A DNA stretch of 64,000 nt from Sedimentibacter acidaminivorans (GTDB lineage Bacteria; Bacillota; Clostridia; Tissierellales; Sedimentibacteraceae): positions 62,001 through 126,000 of the forward strand of contig NZ_JAGGKS010000003.1 of assembly GCF_017873955.1 (NCBI RefSeq), given 5' to 3'. Made by a program: the position numbers and the translations under genes. The first letter of the stretch is position 1, and every line of letters starts with the position of its first letter. Positions 34,258-42,744 of the stretch are shown in pieces. The notes below the pieces were generated by a model that worked only from the letters and a program-made list of their open reading frames with translations, did no database searches and was not told the DNA's origin.

Positions 34258-35394
34258 CTAAAAGTATGACAATACCATTGTCAATGCAATTTTCAAACCT
34301 ATATTAAGACTTTCAATATCTATCCACTCGCCTCTTGTATGCGCACCGCCACCTTTTACTGTTCCAATAGTATTAGCAGGTATACCAATAGATAGTGGTA
34401 TATTGGAATCAGTGGAAGATGCACTTAAATTTATTTCTCCATCATAATAATATTTTATAATTTCTTTATTCTTTTCTGTCAAATTATAAAGTTTAATTTT
34501 ATCTATGTCTCCATCACATGGTCGAATTCCAATAACTTTAACATCTACACCAATATTCATTTTTCTATAACTATCAATAATAGACCAGAAAAAATTTTCC
34601 AACTGCTTTAAGCAATCTTTGTCCAATGAACGAAATTCATACAGCATAGAAGCACTTTCGGCAATTGTATTTACTGATGTTCCTCCACTAATGTTTCCTA
34701 CATTATATGTTGTCTTTTCTTTTTTAGGTGGATTTATTGTATACAATGTTTGTATCATTGAAGATAAAAAATAAATTGCGTTTTGGTTCCCAAAGTTCCA
34801 ATAGGAATGTCCACCTTCGGTAGTTATTGTTACTTTATATCGCTGTGAACCTACAGCTTTATTTGTACATGTGCCAACATATCCATCAAAAGAAATAAAT
34901 TCCTTAATTCGTGTCCCAAAAGTTTCTACTATTTTTTTGCTACCCTTTAAATTTCCTAGTCCTTCTTCACATGAATTCATAATAAATACAAATCCTTTTT
35001 GTGGACTTAACTTCTTTTGAGTTACATATTTTGCACACATAAGAAGGTTAACTACATTAGCTGTATCATCTCCAACACCGGGTGCATAAAGACGTCCGTC
35101 TTTATTTTTTACTAGTATTTCATCTTCATCTCCAAAAACAATGTCCGTGTGTGCCATAAAAACAATAATTTCGTCAGTAGATTCACAGTTAATTGGATAT
35201 ACTACGTTTTTTGCATCATCAATATATACATTTTCTGCACCATTCTTTTCTAACCACTGTTTACAAAACTCAGCTCTTTTATCTTCTTTATGAGAAGGTG
35301 CTGGTATTTTAGCAAGACTAATTAGAAGCTCTAATTGCTCTTCTTTACTTTCGCTTATAAAATTAATAGCTTCTTCATTTAAACTATATTTCAT
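34258..35394 (-). CDS. M20-family peptidase/deacylase (ArgE/DapE-like)
   Basis: A 378-residue dizinc hydrolase. Metal and catalytic residues lie in FMAHTDIVFGDED, GVGDDTANVVNLLM and NSCEEGLGNLKG; the lid has TTEGGHSYWNFGNQNA, and a late His lies in KGGGAHTRGEWI. It is likely an aminoacylase or dipeptidase; the substrate is unassigned. The ATG at 35394 follows CGGAGA; an earlier in-frame start at 35412 has no site. Downstream of an ornithine racemase remnant on the same strand. Confidence 0.87.
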   Translation of the reverse strand: MKYSLNEEAINFISESKEEQLELLISLAKIPAPSHKEDKRAEFCKQWLEKNGAENVYIDDAKNVVYPINCESTDEIIVFMAHTDIVFGDEDEILVKNKDGRLYAPGVGDDTANVVNLLMCAKYVTQKKLSPQKGFVFIMNSCEEGLGNLKGSKKIVETFGTRIKEFISFDGYVGTCTNKAVGSQRYKVTITTEGGHSYWNFGNQNAIYFLSSMIQTLYTINPPKKEKTTYNVGNISGGTSVNTIAESASMLYEFRSLDKDCLKQLENFFWSIIDSYRKMNIGVDVKVIGIRPCDGDIDKIKLYNLTEKNKEIIKYYYDGEINLSASSTDSNIPLSIGIPANTIGTVKGGGAHTRGEWIDIESLNIGLKIALTMVLSYF

Positions 35395-35507
35395 TGTTTT
35401 TCTCCGTTTCAATATTAATAAATCAACAATTTTATAATCTTAATCATTTTAAATTATTTTCTTTTTCATTAAATTTTATTATCATTCTAAAAAATAATGG
35501 TATATAT

Positions 35508-35720
35508 TTATAAAACAATCTTTTCTACAAAAGGAGATGTCATTGATGAAAGTAAAGCAGAATAATTTAAATCAAAGGAAATAACATCTCCAACATTTAC
35601 GTTGGTTTCATTAGTAGAGTTAATTAATATATGGTCGCTTGTAGCGCCTAATATTTCTAAAGTAGATTTTCGAGGTCTCAATCCCTCTATATTCGTGTCT
35701 TGACGTCCAATATTTACATT
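35508..35720 (-). pseudogene. C-terminal remnant of an ornithine racemase-type PLP enzyme
   Basis: A 70-codon frame with no start reads NVNIGRQDTNIEGLRPRK, LEILGATSDHILIN, VGDVISFDLNYSALLSSMTS and PFVEK, then stops. This matches the C-terminal beta-barrel of the alanine-racemase-fold amino acid racemases (Orr/YhfX type) that work in ornithine fermentation. The N-terminal PLP barrel is absent. A promoter directly abuts the fragment. A relic of a deleted gene. Confidence 0.72.
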
Positions 35721-35746
35721 ATATTACAATTTGCTATTCTTTACAA
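35718..35746 (-). promoter_or_regulatory. Promoter fused to the racemase remnant
   Basis: Minus strand TTGTAA (35741-35746), 17-bp spacer, TATAAT (35718-35723). About 60 bp around it resembles the promoter of the GNAT gene at 41.6 kb, including the bases outside the hexamers. Confidence 0.55.
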
Positions 35747-35831
35747 CGTCAAAATAATAAAGGTAAAATAATATAAATTAACTATATGGCTAAAGTATAC
35801 ATTAAATTAATATGAAATTACTATAAATAAA

Positions 35832-35880
35832 AGAGACTATATCTTAAATGAACAAAAATAATTCAAGAATATTAGTCCCT
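35832..35880 (-). terminator. Probable terminator of the FIST-GGDEF gene
   Basis: Minus strand AGGGACTA ... TAGTCTCT stem (one G-U), with a second helix inside a 20-nt region, followed by TTTTATTTAT. Confidence 0.55.
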
Positions 35881-35931
35881 ACATATAATAATTTTGATCT
35901 TTTTAGTAATTAACGAATTTTTTATTTTATA

Positions 35932-37719
35932 TTAAAACTTTAATACTACACTATTTCGTCCATTATTCTTAGCTTCATACAAAGCTTCGTCTGCGCGTAC
36001 CAATAATTTATCTTGGTTGTCTCCCAATGTATAGCTAGCAACGCCAAAGCTACATGTCTGATTATTTAACGTCGGAAATTCCCACAAACTAACAGAAGAC
36101 CTTATTCTCTCAGCAACAGTGCTAGCTTCTTTAATGTTCGTATGAGGAAGTATAATTAAAAATTCATCGCCTCCCCATCTACCTACATAATCGGTTTCTC
36201 TAACATTTTCCCTTATGATATTAACTATTTGAAATAGCACATCATCTCCTACATAATGTCCATTAAAGTCATTGATTTGCTTAAATCTATCTACGTCCAT
36301 CATAATTATAGAAAAATCCACATTATATCGTCCACACTTTTTGAACTCATATTCAAAAATATCTTCTATTTTTAATCTATTATAAATTTGTGTGACTTTA
36401 TCAATTTCAGCAAGTTTTGTAAGTTCATCATTAGCCTGTTCCAACTCTGATGTGACAACACTAATAAAATGTACCAAACGAGAAATAATACGATTATGCC
36501 TAATAGCATATGGATCTACAATAACTGATTTGTCTGCATTATCAATCTTTGGCTCATCAGATAGTCTCGAATTTATGCGTTTTTCTCCTTCTCTCATTCC
36601 TACCACAATCATTGTTGAATTTAGTGATTGAATTTTATTATTATCTCCACTAAACTCACTATATGTATAGAATCCAACTGTAGGAGAAATGTCATTAAAG
36701 CGCTGTATTTCAAGTTCTACATCGTTTTGCATTAAAAAGCGATGACAGACACAATTAAATAAAAATATAACATCTGGTTCGAAATCATTCATAGCTTTTT
36801 CCATGAATTCAGCATTTTGTACTATTATCTCTGGGTCACCATAACCTATTCGAAATTTTTCACCAACATTCAAATCTGCTATGAATTCTATATTACCATC
36901 TTGATCTACAAAATGCGGAACACGAGCAATGATTTTACCATTTCTCTCCAATAGAAATGGAAATTCCAACACATTAAGAAAAAAACTATTATCATTTTTA
37001 ATTTTTAAGTAACGTTTGTAAATTTCAAATGCCCTTACACCATCAATTTTTTTCACTAACCTACCATCTGTTTCAGTAATGGTCATTTCTTTACTCAATG
37101 GTTGCCATCCTAAACAAGAGTTTAAACTAATATGTAAATCATTCCCCAAGAAAACTACTGCAATAACTCCATGCTCATAAAAGTTATTTCCGCAAAAAAT
37201 CATAGAACTATTTATTATTGAGTTGTCTAAAGAATAGACTCCCGCGCCCCCTCCAAATATTGGATAGTCATTTCCATTTTGAGGCATACCATTGAATAAG
37301 TTTGCCACATCAATACTTAGTGGGGTTGCAAGTATTAGAACTCCAGCAATATCTGATCCAGACTCATTTATAGCTTTGCCAAGTTGTTTACCACTTGTTA
37401 ATTCATTACCTTTTAAACAGGAAATAGCAATAGGTTTTACTAATGCAGTTTCAAAAAATGATATAGATAAAACGGTTGTACCAATTAGAAGACGACCTTC
37501 TGCAATCTCTCCCGCGGTTGTTGAACCTACAAATACTGCTGTGGGAAACGCTTCTTTAATTGATTTATTAATACTCTCTATCCACGCTTGTTCGGCATGT
37601 GAACAAAAGACTTGTACAAAAATAGATTTAGCCTCTTTAGCATATGATTGTATTTCAAGAGACCATAAAAAATCTTTTAATATATTAATATCCTTTACAA
37701 CATGATGAAAATTTATCAT
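35932..37719 (-). CDS. FIST-domain sensor diguanylate cyclase (GGDEF)
   Basis: A protein of about 595 residues. The N-terminal half is FIST_N (VFVGSTTAGEIAEGRLL, SCLKGNELTSGKQLG) and FIST_C (DVIFLFNCVCHRFLM, TVGFYTYSEFSG), a sensory module proposed to bind small ligands such as amino acids. A linker with a short coiled coil leads to a C-terminal GGDEF domain with intact GRWGGDEFLI, so it should make c-di-GMP; no RxxD inhibitory site is obvious. No membrane segment is seen. The start at 37719 follows GAGAGGTG; an ATG at 37740 is in frame but has no site. Confidence 0.88.
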   Translation of the reverse strand: MINFHHVVKDINILKDFLWSLEIQSYAKEAKSIFVQVFCSHAEQAWIESINKSIKEAFPTAVFVGSTTAGEIAEGRLLIGTTVLSISFFETALVKPIAISCLKGNELTSGKQLGKAINESGSDIAGVLILATPLSIDVANLFNGMPQNGNDYPIFGGGAGVYSLDNSIINSSMIFCGNNFYEHGVIAVVFLGNDLHISLNSCLGWQPLSKEMTITETDGRLVKKIDGVRAFEIYKRYLKIKNDNSFFLNVLEFPFLLERNGKIIARVPHFVDQDGNIEFIADLNVGEKFRIGYGDPEIIVQNAEFMEKAMNDFEPDVIFLFNCVCHRFLMQNDVELEIQRFNDISPTVGFYTYSEFSGDNNKIQSLNSTMIVVGMREGEKRINSRLSDEPKIDNADKSVIVDPYAIRHNRIISRLVHFISVVTSELEQANDELTKLAEIDKVTQIYNRLKIEDIFEYEFKKCGRYNVDFSIIMMDVDRFKQINDFNGHYVGDDVLFQIVNIIRENVRETDYVGRWGGDEFLIILPHTNIKEASTVAERIRSSVSLWEFPTLNNQTCSFGVASYTLGDNQDKLLVRADEALYEAKNNGRNSVVLKF

Positions 37720-37873
37720 AACTACTGTAGCACCTCTCATTCATGGCATATATATAATATCTATAATCATGAATTTTTTATATTAATTCTACTACGTATC
37801 AAAATAAATTACAATTAGCAATTTATGTTATCTACTTATATTTCATCAAAGTCATATCATAAAAGAATCATCT

Positions 37874-38443
37874 TTATAATGTGAATACATTTATTTTTTC
37901 AATTTCTACACAATGTTCTGAATTAAATGTAAACTTTACAATCCAGGGCATTAACGTTCTGATTTCATTAAAGTTGTCATAACAAAACGATTTATCATAA
38001 TAGTTAATGATTGTGCTTAAAGCGGTACCATGGCTTCCAATAACAATATTCTGATTCTCATACTCAATAAGAATTTTTTTTAATGCATTTATATTTCTTT
38101 GTTGAACTTCTCTAAGACATTCTCCGTTACTTAATTTATAATCAAAATCATTCCATTGTTTCATTGAGAATTTATTAAAATCCTCTATCCAACAATTATC
38201 AATCTTACGTTCTCTAAAATCATCTATTACAATAATATTCGTATTTGTTTTCTCTGAAAATTTATTTACTGTTTCTATTGCTCTTAAAAACGGACTGGAT
38301 AATACTACATCTATATGTTTATCTTCTAAAAAATTATTTACTAATTCTACATCCTTTTTTCCTTTTGAAGTTAAAGGTCTCGTTAAATCATCATGGATAT
38401 TATAATCTGGTTCTGCATGTCTTACAAAATATATAATTGTCAT
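37874..38443 (-). CDS. Histidine phosphatase family protein
   Basis: A 189-residue phosphoglycerate-mutase-like phosphatase with the N-terminal phospho-His motif YFVRHAEPD, VLSSPFLRAIETV and the second catalytic His in VIGSHGTALSTII. The substrate is unknown. TTGGAGG precedes the ATG. It is monocistronic. Confidence 0.88.
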   Translation of the reverse strand: MTIIYFVRHAEPDYNIHDDLTRPLTSKGKKDVELVNNFLEDKHIDVVLSSPFLRAIETVNKFSEKTNTNIIVIDDFRERKIDNCWIEDFNKFSMKQWNDFDYKLSNGECLREVQQRNINALKKILIEYENQNIVIGSHGTALSTIINYYDKSFCYDNFNEIRTLMPWIVKFTFNSEHCVEIEKINVFTL

Positions 38444-38668
38444 TAAAAACCTCCAAATTATTCAATTTACATAAAAAATATTACTTAAATTATATCATAA
38501 TATTTTTTCAGTGGGAAATGATATAATTGTAAAAATTCAACCTGTAATATCAACTTTATTTCTTTATAAAGTTATCTTTTGTTTTCCATTTTTGTCAATG
38601 AATTTTCATAGTAAAAATGTATATGCTAATATTATTATGAAAAACTACAATATAAAGAGGTGAAAAAT

Positions 38669-38851
38669 ATGAAAATGAAAATGAATAAATCATTAACTAC
38701 TGGAAGTTTGTTAATTGGCTTAGGTTTAAGTGCTGCAGCTGTTTATGCTGTTGCACCTACAATAAAAAATTTAGCAAATAATAAGTCAAACAAAGAAGAA
38801 ATATCGAATAATAATAACATGGATGATTCTTCCAAAAACTCAATACATTAA
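38669..38851 (+). CDS. Small membrane-anchored protein of unknown function
   Basis: A 60-residue protein with one hydrophobic helix (SLLIGLGLSAAAVYAVAP, about residues 12-29) and a Lys/Asn/Ser-rich polar tail. This resembles YtxH-like or short anchored proteins, but I cannot assign a family. The ATG at 38669 follows AAGAGGTG; a GTG at 38660 lies within that site. A clear terminator follows. Confidence 0.65.
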   Translation: MKMKMNKSLTTGSLLIGLGLSAAAVYAVAPTIKNLANNKSNKEEISNNNNMDDSSKNSIH

Positions 38852-38855
38852 CACT

Positions 38856-38878
38856 AAAACCCTGATTTACAGGGTTTT
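38856..38878 (+). terminator. Intrinsic terminator of the small membrane protein gene
   Basis: A 9-bp stem AAAACCCTG / CAGGGTTTT, 5-nt loop, then TTTTT. Confidence 0.85.
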
Positions 38879-38939
38879 TTTATATTATTTCTCAAGTTTG
38901 CATTAACTTAATTTATTCTAGTTTAAAAATAAAATAGTT

Positions 38940-38968
38940 ATGTCATATTATTTTTTTTTCCATATAAT
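38940..38968 (+). promoter_or_regulatory. Candidate promoter of the riboswitch-CDF unit
   Basis: ATGTCA (38940-38945), 17-bp spacer, TATAAT (38963-38968), about 70 bp before the riboswitch core. Confidence 0.45.
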
Positions 38969-39029
38969 ATATCTATAAGAATTAAACTAAGAAATAAATC
39001 TATTGGATAAGACAATATAATATTCAAAA

Positions 39030-39137
39030 TCATGATCAGGCGATGTAACGTAAGTATGCATGAGGCCGGGCCTCTTTATAAGGCAGTGGATTAGAATCCA
39101 TGGGACATTTCGGAAACGAGATTCTCATGGATTTTTT
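39030..39137 (+). ncRNA. Probable NiCo (czcD) riboswitch with terminator expression platform
   Basis: A structured, relatively GC-rich leader 30 bp ahead of a CzcD-type exporter. It has the purine-rich joints AGGCGATGTAACG, a small GAGGCCGGGCCTC hairpin, AAGGCAGTGG and GGGACATTTCGGAAACGAG, which fit my memory of the NiCo class. The last part forms a terminator: AATCCATG (39095-39102) pairs with CATGGATT (39126-39133), followed by a U-run. Ligand (Co or Ni) binding would be expected to block this terminator. The class assignment rests on motif recall plus gene context, not on a covariance search. Confidence 0.72.
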
Positions 39138-39167
39138 ACATAAAATAATAATGAAAGGTGTGTTTTA

Positions 39168-40079
39168 ATGAAAAAAGATAATTACAAAATAGTACGACAA
39201 GTTCTTTTAATTATATTGATAGCCAATTTACTTGTGGCTATATTAAAAATTATTATAGGTTCAATGATTAAAAGTGCAAGTATGACTGCAGATGGATTTC
39301 ATTCGCTTTCAGATGGATCATCTAACATAGTTGGTTTAATTGGCATTCAGCTAGCATCAAAGCCAGAAGATAAAGAGCATCCTTATGGTCATAACAAATT
39401 TGAAACACTCTCTGGTTTATTTATATCTGTTATGCTTTTTATGGTGGGCGGAAAGGTTATTATTAGTGCGATTAATAGATTTAATAATCCTGTTATACCA
39501 AATATAACTACTTTAAGCCTTATCGTGTTGCTTTTTACATTAGGTATCAATTTATTTGTATCTGTAACAGAATATAAAAAAGGGAAGGAAATGAACAGTC
39601 AGATTCTTATTTCTGATTCCATGCATACCAGAAGCGATATTTATGTATCACTTGGTGTGTTAGCTACTCTTATGGGGGTTAAATTAGGATTACCACCTAT
39701 TATTGATCAAATTGCATCTTTGATTGTAGCATGTTTCATTCTGCATGCCGCATATGAAATTTTTAAAGAAAACAGTGATGTTTTAGTTGACAAATCAACT
39801 GTTGATATTGAAGTAATAAGAGACTTAGTAATGAGTTTTGAACAGGTTAGGGACGCTCATAATATTAGAAGCAGAGGAAGCCAAAATGATATGTATATTG
39901 ATTTACACATTATGGTTGATCCTCATTTGAGTGTTGAAAAATCACACGAGTTGGTTCATTATATAGAAGAAGTAATTAAGGCAAATATAAATAAAAATGC
40001 ACAAGTAATTGCTCATATTGAACCTTTTATAGCTGTCAATTCTAAAGCGACTTCTTTTGAATTAGTTAAAAATAGCTGA
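39168..40079 (+). CDS. Cation diffusion facilitator metal exporter (CzcD-like)
   Basis: A 303-residue CDF transporter with six helices. Its metal-site motifs are SMTADGFHSLSDGSSNI in TM2 and SDSMHTRSDIYVSLG in TM5. The cytosolic C-terminal domain is intact (VRDAHNIRSRGSQNDMYID, HLSVEKSHELVH). It exports divalent metals such as Zn, Co, Ni, Mn or Fe by proton antiport. The upstream riboswitch suggests induction by Co/Ni. AAAGGTG precedes the ATG. Confidence 0.92.
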   Translation: MKKDNYKIVRQVLLIILIANLLVAILKIIIGSMIKSASMTADGFHSLSDGSSNIVGLIGIQLASKPEDKEHPYGHNKFETLSGLFISVMLFMVGGKVIISAINRFNNPVIPNITTLSLIVLLFTLGINLFVSVTEYKKGKEMNSQILISDSMHTRSDIYVSLGVLATLMGVKLGLPPIIDQIASLIVACFILHAAYEIFKENSDVLVDKSTVDIEVIRDLVMSFEQVRDAHNIRSRGSQNDMYIDLHIMVDPHLSVEKSHELVHYIEEVIKANINKNAQVIAHIEPFIAVNSKATSFELVKNS

Positions 40080-40104
40080 AACACCTAACGATTCAGCTAT
40101 TTTT
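40068..40104 (+). terminator. Intrinsic terminator of the CDF gene
   Basis: A 13-bp perfect stem AAAAATAGCTGAA / TTCAGCTATTTTT with an 11-nt loop. The left arm overlaps the CDF stop codon. On the other strand it also lies just beyond the glycosylase remnant. Confidence 0.85.
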
Positions 40105-40106
40105 TG

Positions 40107-40909
40107 TCAAATACTCCCTCCCATGTAAGCTTCTTTTGTTATTTGACTGCCACATACTATGCACGATTTATCAACAGTATTTTTACTAAGTTTAGTTATA
40201 TACCCCCTCCAAAGTTTCCAAATAAATCTTTTTCAGTATCCCTGCCACCATTAAATATCATCGCTTCAAGTGTAGTTTTTATAGATTTATAAAGCAAATC
40301 TTTGTTATCCTCGGTAAATGAACCTACTTTTTTCTTTGGGTGGATTTTTGCATTAAATAAAATATCTTGCAATGTTCCATTACCAAGTCCAGGAATTCTT
40401 TGTTCTGTAGCAAGTAAAGCTTTTGCGCTTAATCTTTCCGCACCTGTTGAAGAATAAATGACATTAAAATATTCAATGTCAAATTTATCAGAAATAGGAG
40501 ATATTCTCTTTTTTGCATTTAAATAATATGAATGATCGACCTTGTTTTTATAAAAACACCATAATCCACCATACATTTGAACAGATGCGCTCATCGCCGA
40601 TAAATCTTCAAAGTCTATCATTAGTTGATGTTTTTGAGGTCTTTTTTCTTTTTCTCCATGATATCTTAAATTAACTCCATCATGAAATAACAAAACAACA
40701 TCTTCAATTGTAATTTCAACAAAACCTCCTACAGCTTCAGCATTATTAATTAACTTCCCTTCGAGTAGATTATTATACTCTAGTGGGTCTCCATTAAACC
40801 ATGCAAATTTATGAGGAGACTGGGCTGCTAAGACATTTTTAATCCTTTTTCCTACAATAGTTTCATTAATTTGTTTTGCTAGTACTACTGCTTCAGGTAT
40901 TTCAATCAT
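40107..40909 (-). pseudogene. Fpg/Nei-type DNA glycosylase gene, frameshifted in a G run and 3'-truncated
   Basis: The main frame (40196-40909, 237 codons) has MIEIPEAVVLAKQ, the helix-two-turn-helix region QRIPGLGNGTLQDILFNA and GGRDTEKDLFGNFGG. It then shifts at a run of five G and ends. In another frame the expected zinc-finger text continues (TKLSKNTVDKSCIVCG, QITKEAYMGGSI) to a stop at 40107, but the second CxxC pair is missing. The catalytic Pro2 of Fpg/Nei is not present: residue 2 is Ile, as I recall for a clostridial subfamily. GAGGTG precedes the ATG. The protein is probably non-functional or altered. Confidence 0.75.
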
Positions 40910-41093
40910 TTTATTCACCTCAAATGTAAAACTTCCATTGTTTTTTTGGAAAACCGTATATAATTATTAATTACCAAAATGCATAATCAAATTTCAGTAA
41001 CTAAGCTGTATAAAAAATTCAGATAATTATATACTTAACTTGTATTATTGCTTTTGGAGTTCATATTTATAAACTATTCACATATCATCCAAA

Positions 41094-41561
41094 TTACTTT
41101 TTATATAAAAGTAATGTAAGTTTTTCATTTATTATTATTTTTTTCCCTGTATACTGATATCCTAATTTTTCGTAAATGTGTATATTTTTGTTTTCACCTT
41201 CAGGTACTTCTAGCCACCATGTCTTTATGCCAATGCACATTTCTTCTAAATGCTTTATTGATTCCTGAGCAAGACCACATCCTTGCATATTATTTGAAAT
41301 ATATATAGTAGACAAATACATTTCATTTCTACCATTATTTAATGTATAGGCATATATTCCGCCTACGTCTAAACTATCTAATATTATTTTTAAATAAATT
41401 CCTTGAGAATTTTCAATTCTTTTTTTCATTTCTGCTTCTGTAATATTTGCTGGACTAAAATTACCGTCTTGATATTTTGCTAACAAAGGCAAAAAAGCTC
41501 TTCTTTGTAAAACAAGGTGTTCTTTTAAATCATTAATAGTCATTTTTTCGAATTTAACCAT
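41094..41561 (-). CDS. GNAT-family N-acetyltransferase
   Basis: A 155-residue acetyltransferase. The central motif is LSTIYISNNMQGCGLAQESI and the C-terminal one IHIYEKLGYQYTGKKI. The acceptor is unknown. AGGGGGA precedes the ATG. A consensus promoter lies 40 bp upstream. Confidence 0.85.
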   Translation of the reverse strand: MVKFEKMTINDLKEHLVLQRRAFLPLLAKYQDGNFSPANITEAEMKKRIENSQGIYLKIILDSLDVGGIYAYTLNNGRNEMYLSTIYISNNMQGCGLAQESIKHLEEMCIGIKTWWLEVPEGENKNIHIYEKLGYQYTGKKIIINEKLTLLLYKK

Positions 41562-41599
41562 ATAAAGTCCCCCTACTATTTTATAATTCCATTATTTGC

Positions 41600-41628
41600 A
41601 TTATATTACAAATTGTTATCGTTTGCAA
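41600..41628 (-). promoter_or_regulatory. Promoter of the GNAT gene
   Basis: Minus strand TTGCAA (41623-41628), 17-bp spacer, TATAAT (41600-41605). Its surroundings resemble 35705-35770. Confidence 0.65.
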
Positions 41629-41695
41629 TATTAAAGTAATATAGGTGAAATTTTGAAATGATATAAAAAGACTTGTTCAAATACGCATCTATTTA

Positions 41696-42508
41696 TCATT
41701 TTAGTGTTTTTAAAATTATTTTTGGAAAAATATTTTTTCTTACATCTTTTCTATAATTATGATCTTTTTCGTTAATTTCACATATTAATGACTTGTTCTG
41801 CATTGTATTATCAGAAACGCTAAACAGTGCCGCAAGTTTAATATTCACAATTGAAGCTGCTCTAAATGCAGCTGCTGTTTCCATTTCAATCACATTGCAA
41901 CCCATTTGTAGTATTTCATCAATATAAGCAAATTGTGCAACAATTGTATCAATACTAAAGGTCGTTCCAATATGCCATTTTATATTATTTTCTTCACAAA
42001 TTATTTTTGTATTGCCTTTTAACACTTCAAACATCTCTGTATCTGGATAACTCACCTCACCAAAAGCGTCATTATTTTTTAAAGGACTACCTTTTAGATA
42101 TCTACTCATTCCATCACCACATACTGATAACTTAGGAATTACGATGTCACCAATATAAATGTTGTCTGATAAAGCACCAACCGATCCTACAAATATTGCT
42201 TTTTTACATTTGGTACCTCCTAACGCTAACAACGCATCCGAAAGAACAGGTGCGCCAATTCCTGTTTGTATGTATGTAATATTATAGTCATTTGTTTTTA
42301 TATTCCATACATTTATATCTGCGTCATCAGAATTATTTAAAAAAGTTTTTTCATACCATAGATTATCAAACACATCTGGTTTCCACCAAGGTGCTATTAT
42401 TACTTTTTCATTTATTTTATCAGCAGAAACTCCAAGTACTTGTTGACAAACATCCTCAGGAGTTGAACCAAAACGTTTCCACGAATTAACTAAATCTTTG
42501 TATTCCAT
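41696..42508 (-). CDS. Nucleoside phosphorylase (PNP/UDP family)
   Basis: A 270-residue phosphorylase with IQTGIGAPVLSDALLALGG, FVGSVGALSDNIYIGDIVIP, the family signature around CNVIEMETAAAFRAA (purine-base/ribose site Glu-Met-Glu), and SDNTMQNK. It splits nucleosides with phosphate for salvage; purine versus uridine preference is unclear. AAGGAGA precedes the ATG. The promoter region is repeated at 49.1 kb. Confidence 0.87.
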   Translation of the reverse strand: MEYKDLVNSWKRFGSTPEDVCQQVLGVSADKINEKVIIAPWWKPDVFDNLWYEKTFLNNSDDADINVWNIKTNDYNITYIQTGIGAPVLSDALLALGGTKCKKAIFVGSVGALSDNIYIGDIVIPKLSVCGDGMSRYLKGSPLKNNDAFGEVSYPDTEMFEVLKGNTKIICEENNIKWHIGTTFSIDTIVAQFAYIDEILQMGCNVIEMETAAAFRAASIVNIKLAALFSVSDNTMQNKSLICEINEKDHNYRKDVRKNIFPKIILKTLK

Positions 42509-42580
42509 ATGAAATCTCCTTCCTAATATTTAGTTGTGTCAAATTGAAAAATTGATAATAACGTAAAATACATTATATGT

Positions 42581-42640
42581 AAATATTATACCATAAAATT
42601 TCCAAAATTGTATATTAATTTACGATCGTTATTTATTTCA
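42581..42640 (-). repeat. Promoter-bearing repeat (copy A) upstream of the nucleoside phosphorylase
   Basis: The first 21 bases (GTAAATATTATACCATAAAA and one more) are identical to 49140-49160, and similarity continues for about 60 bp. On the minus strand it contains an extended -10 ATGGTATAAT. Confidence 0.6.
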
Positions 42641-42684
42641 ACCATTAGCATTGAACCAAGTAAAAAGAAATAATAAGAATCAAG

Positions 42685-42744
42685 CAAAATAAAATGAACC
42701 ATATCATCAGATACAGTTCATCTTATTTTTAATTTGGTTTTTCA
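42685..42744 (-). repeat. Duplicated block (copy A): methyltransferase 3' end and terminator
   Basis: 60 bp matching 47674-47733 at 58 of 60 positions by eye. It holds the last five codons of the methyltransferase (EKPN-stop) and a terminator hairpin (arms around ATGAAC / GTTCAT with inner ATATC / GATA). A third terminator copy is at 52563-52596. Confidence 0.8.
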
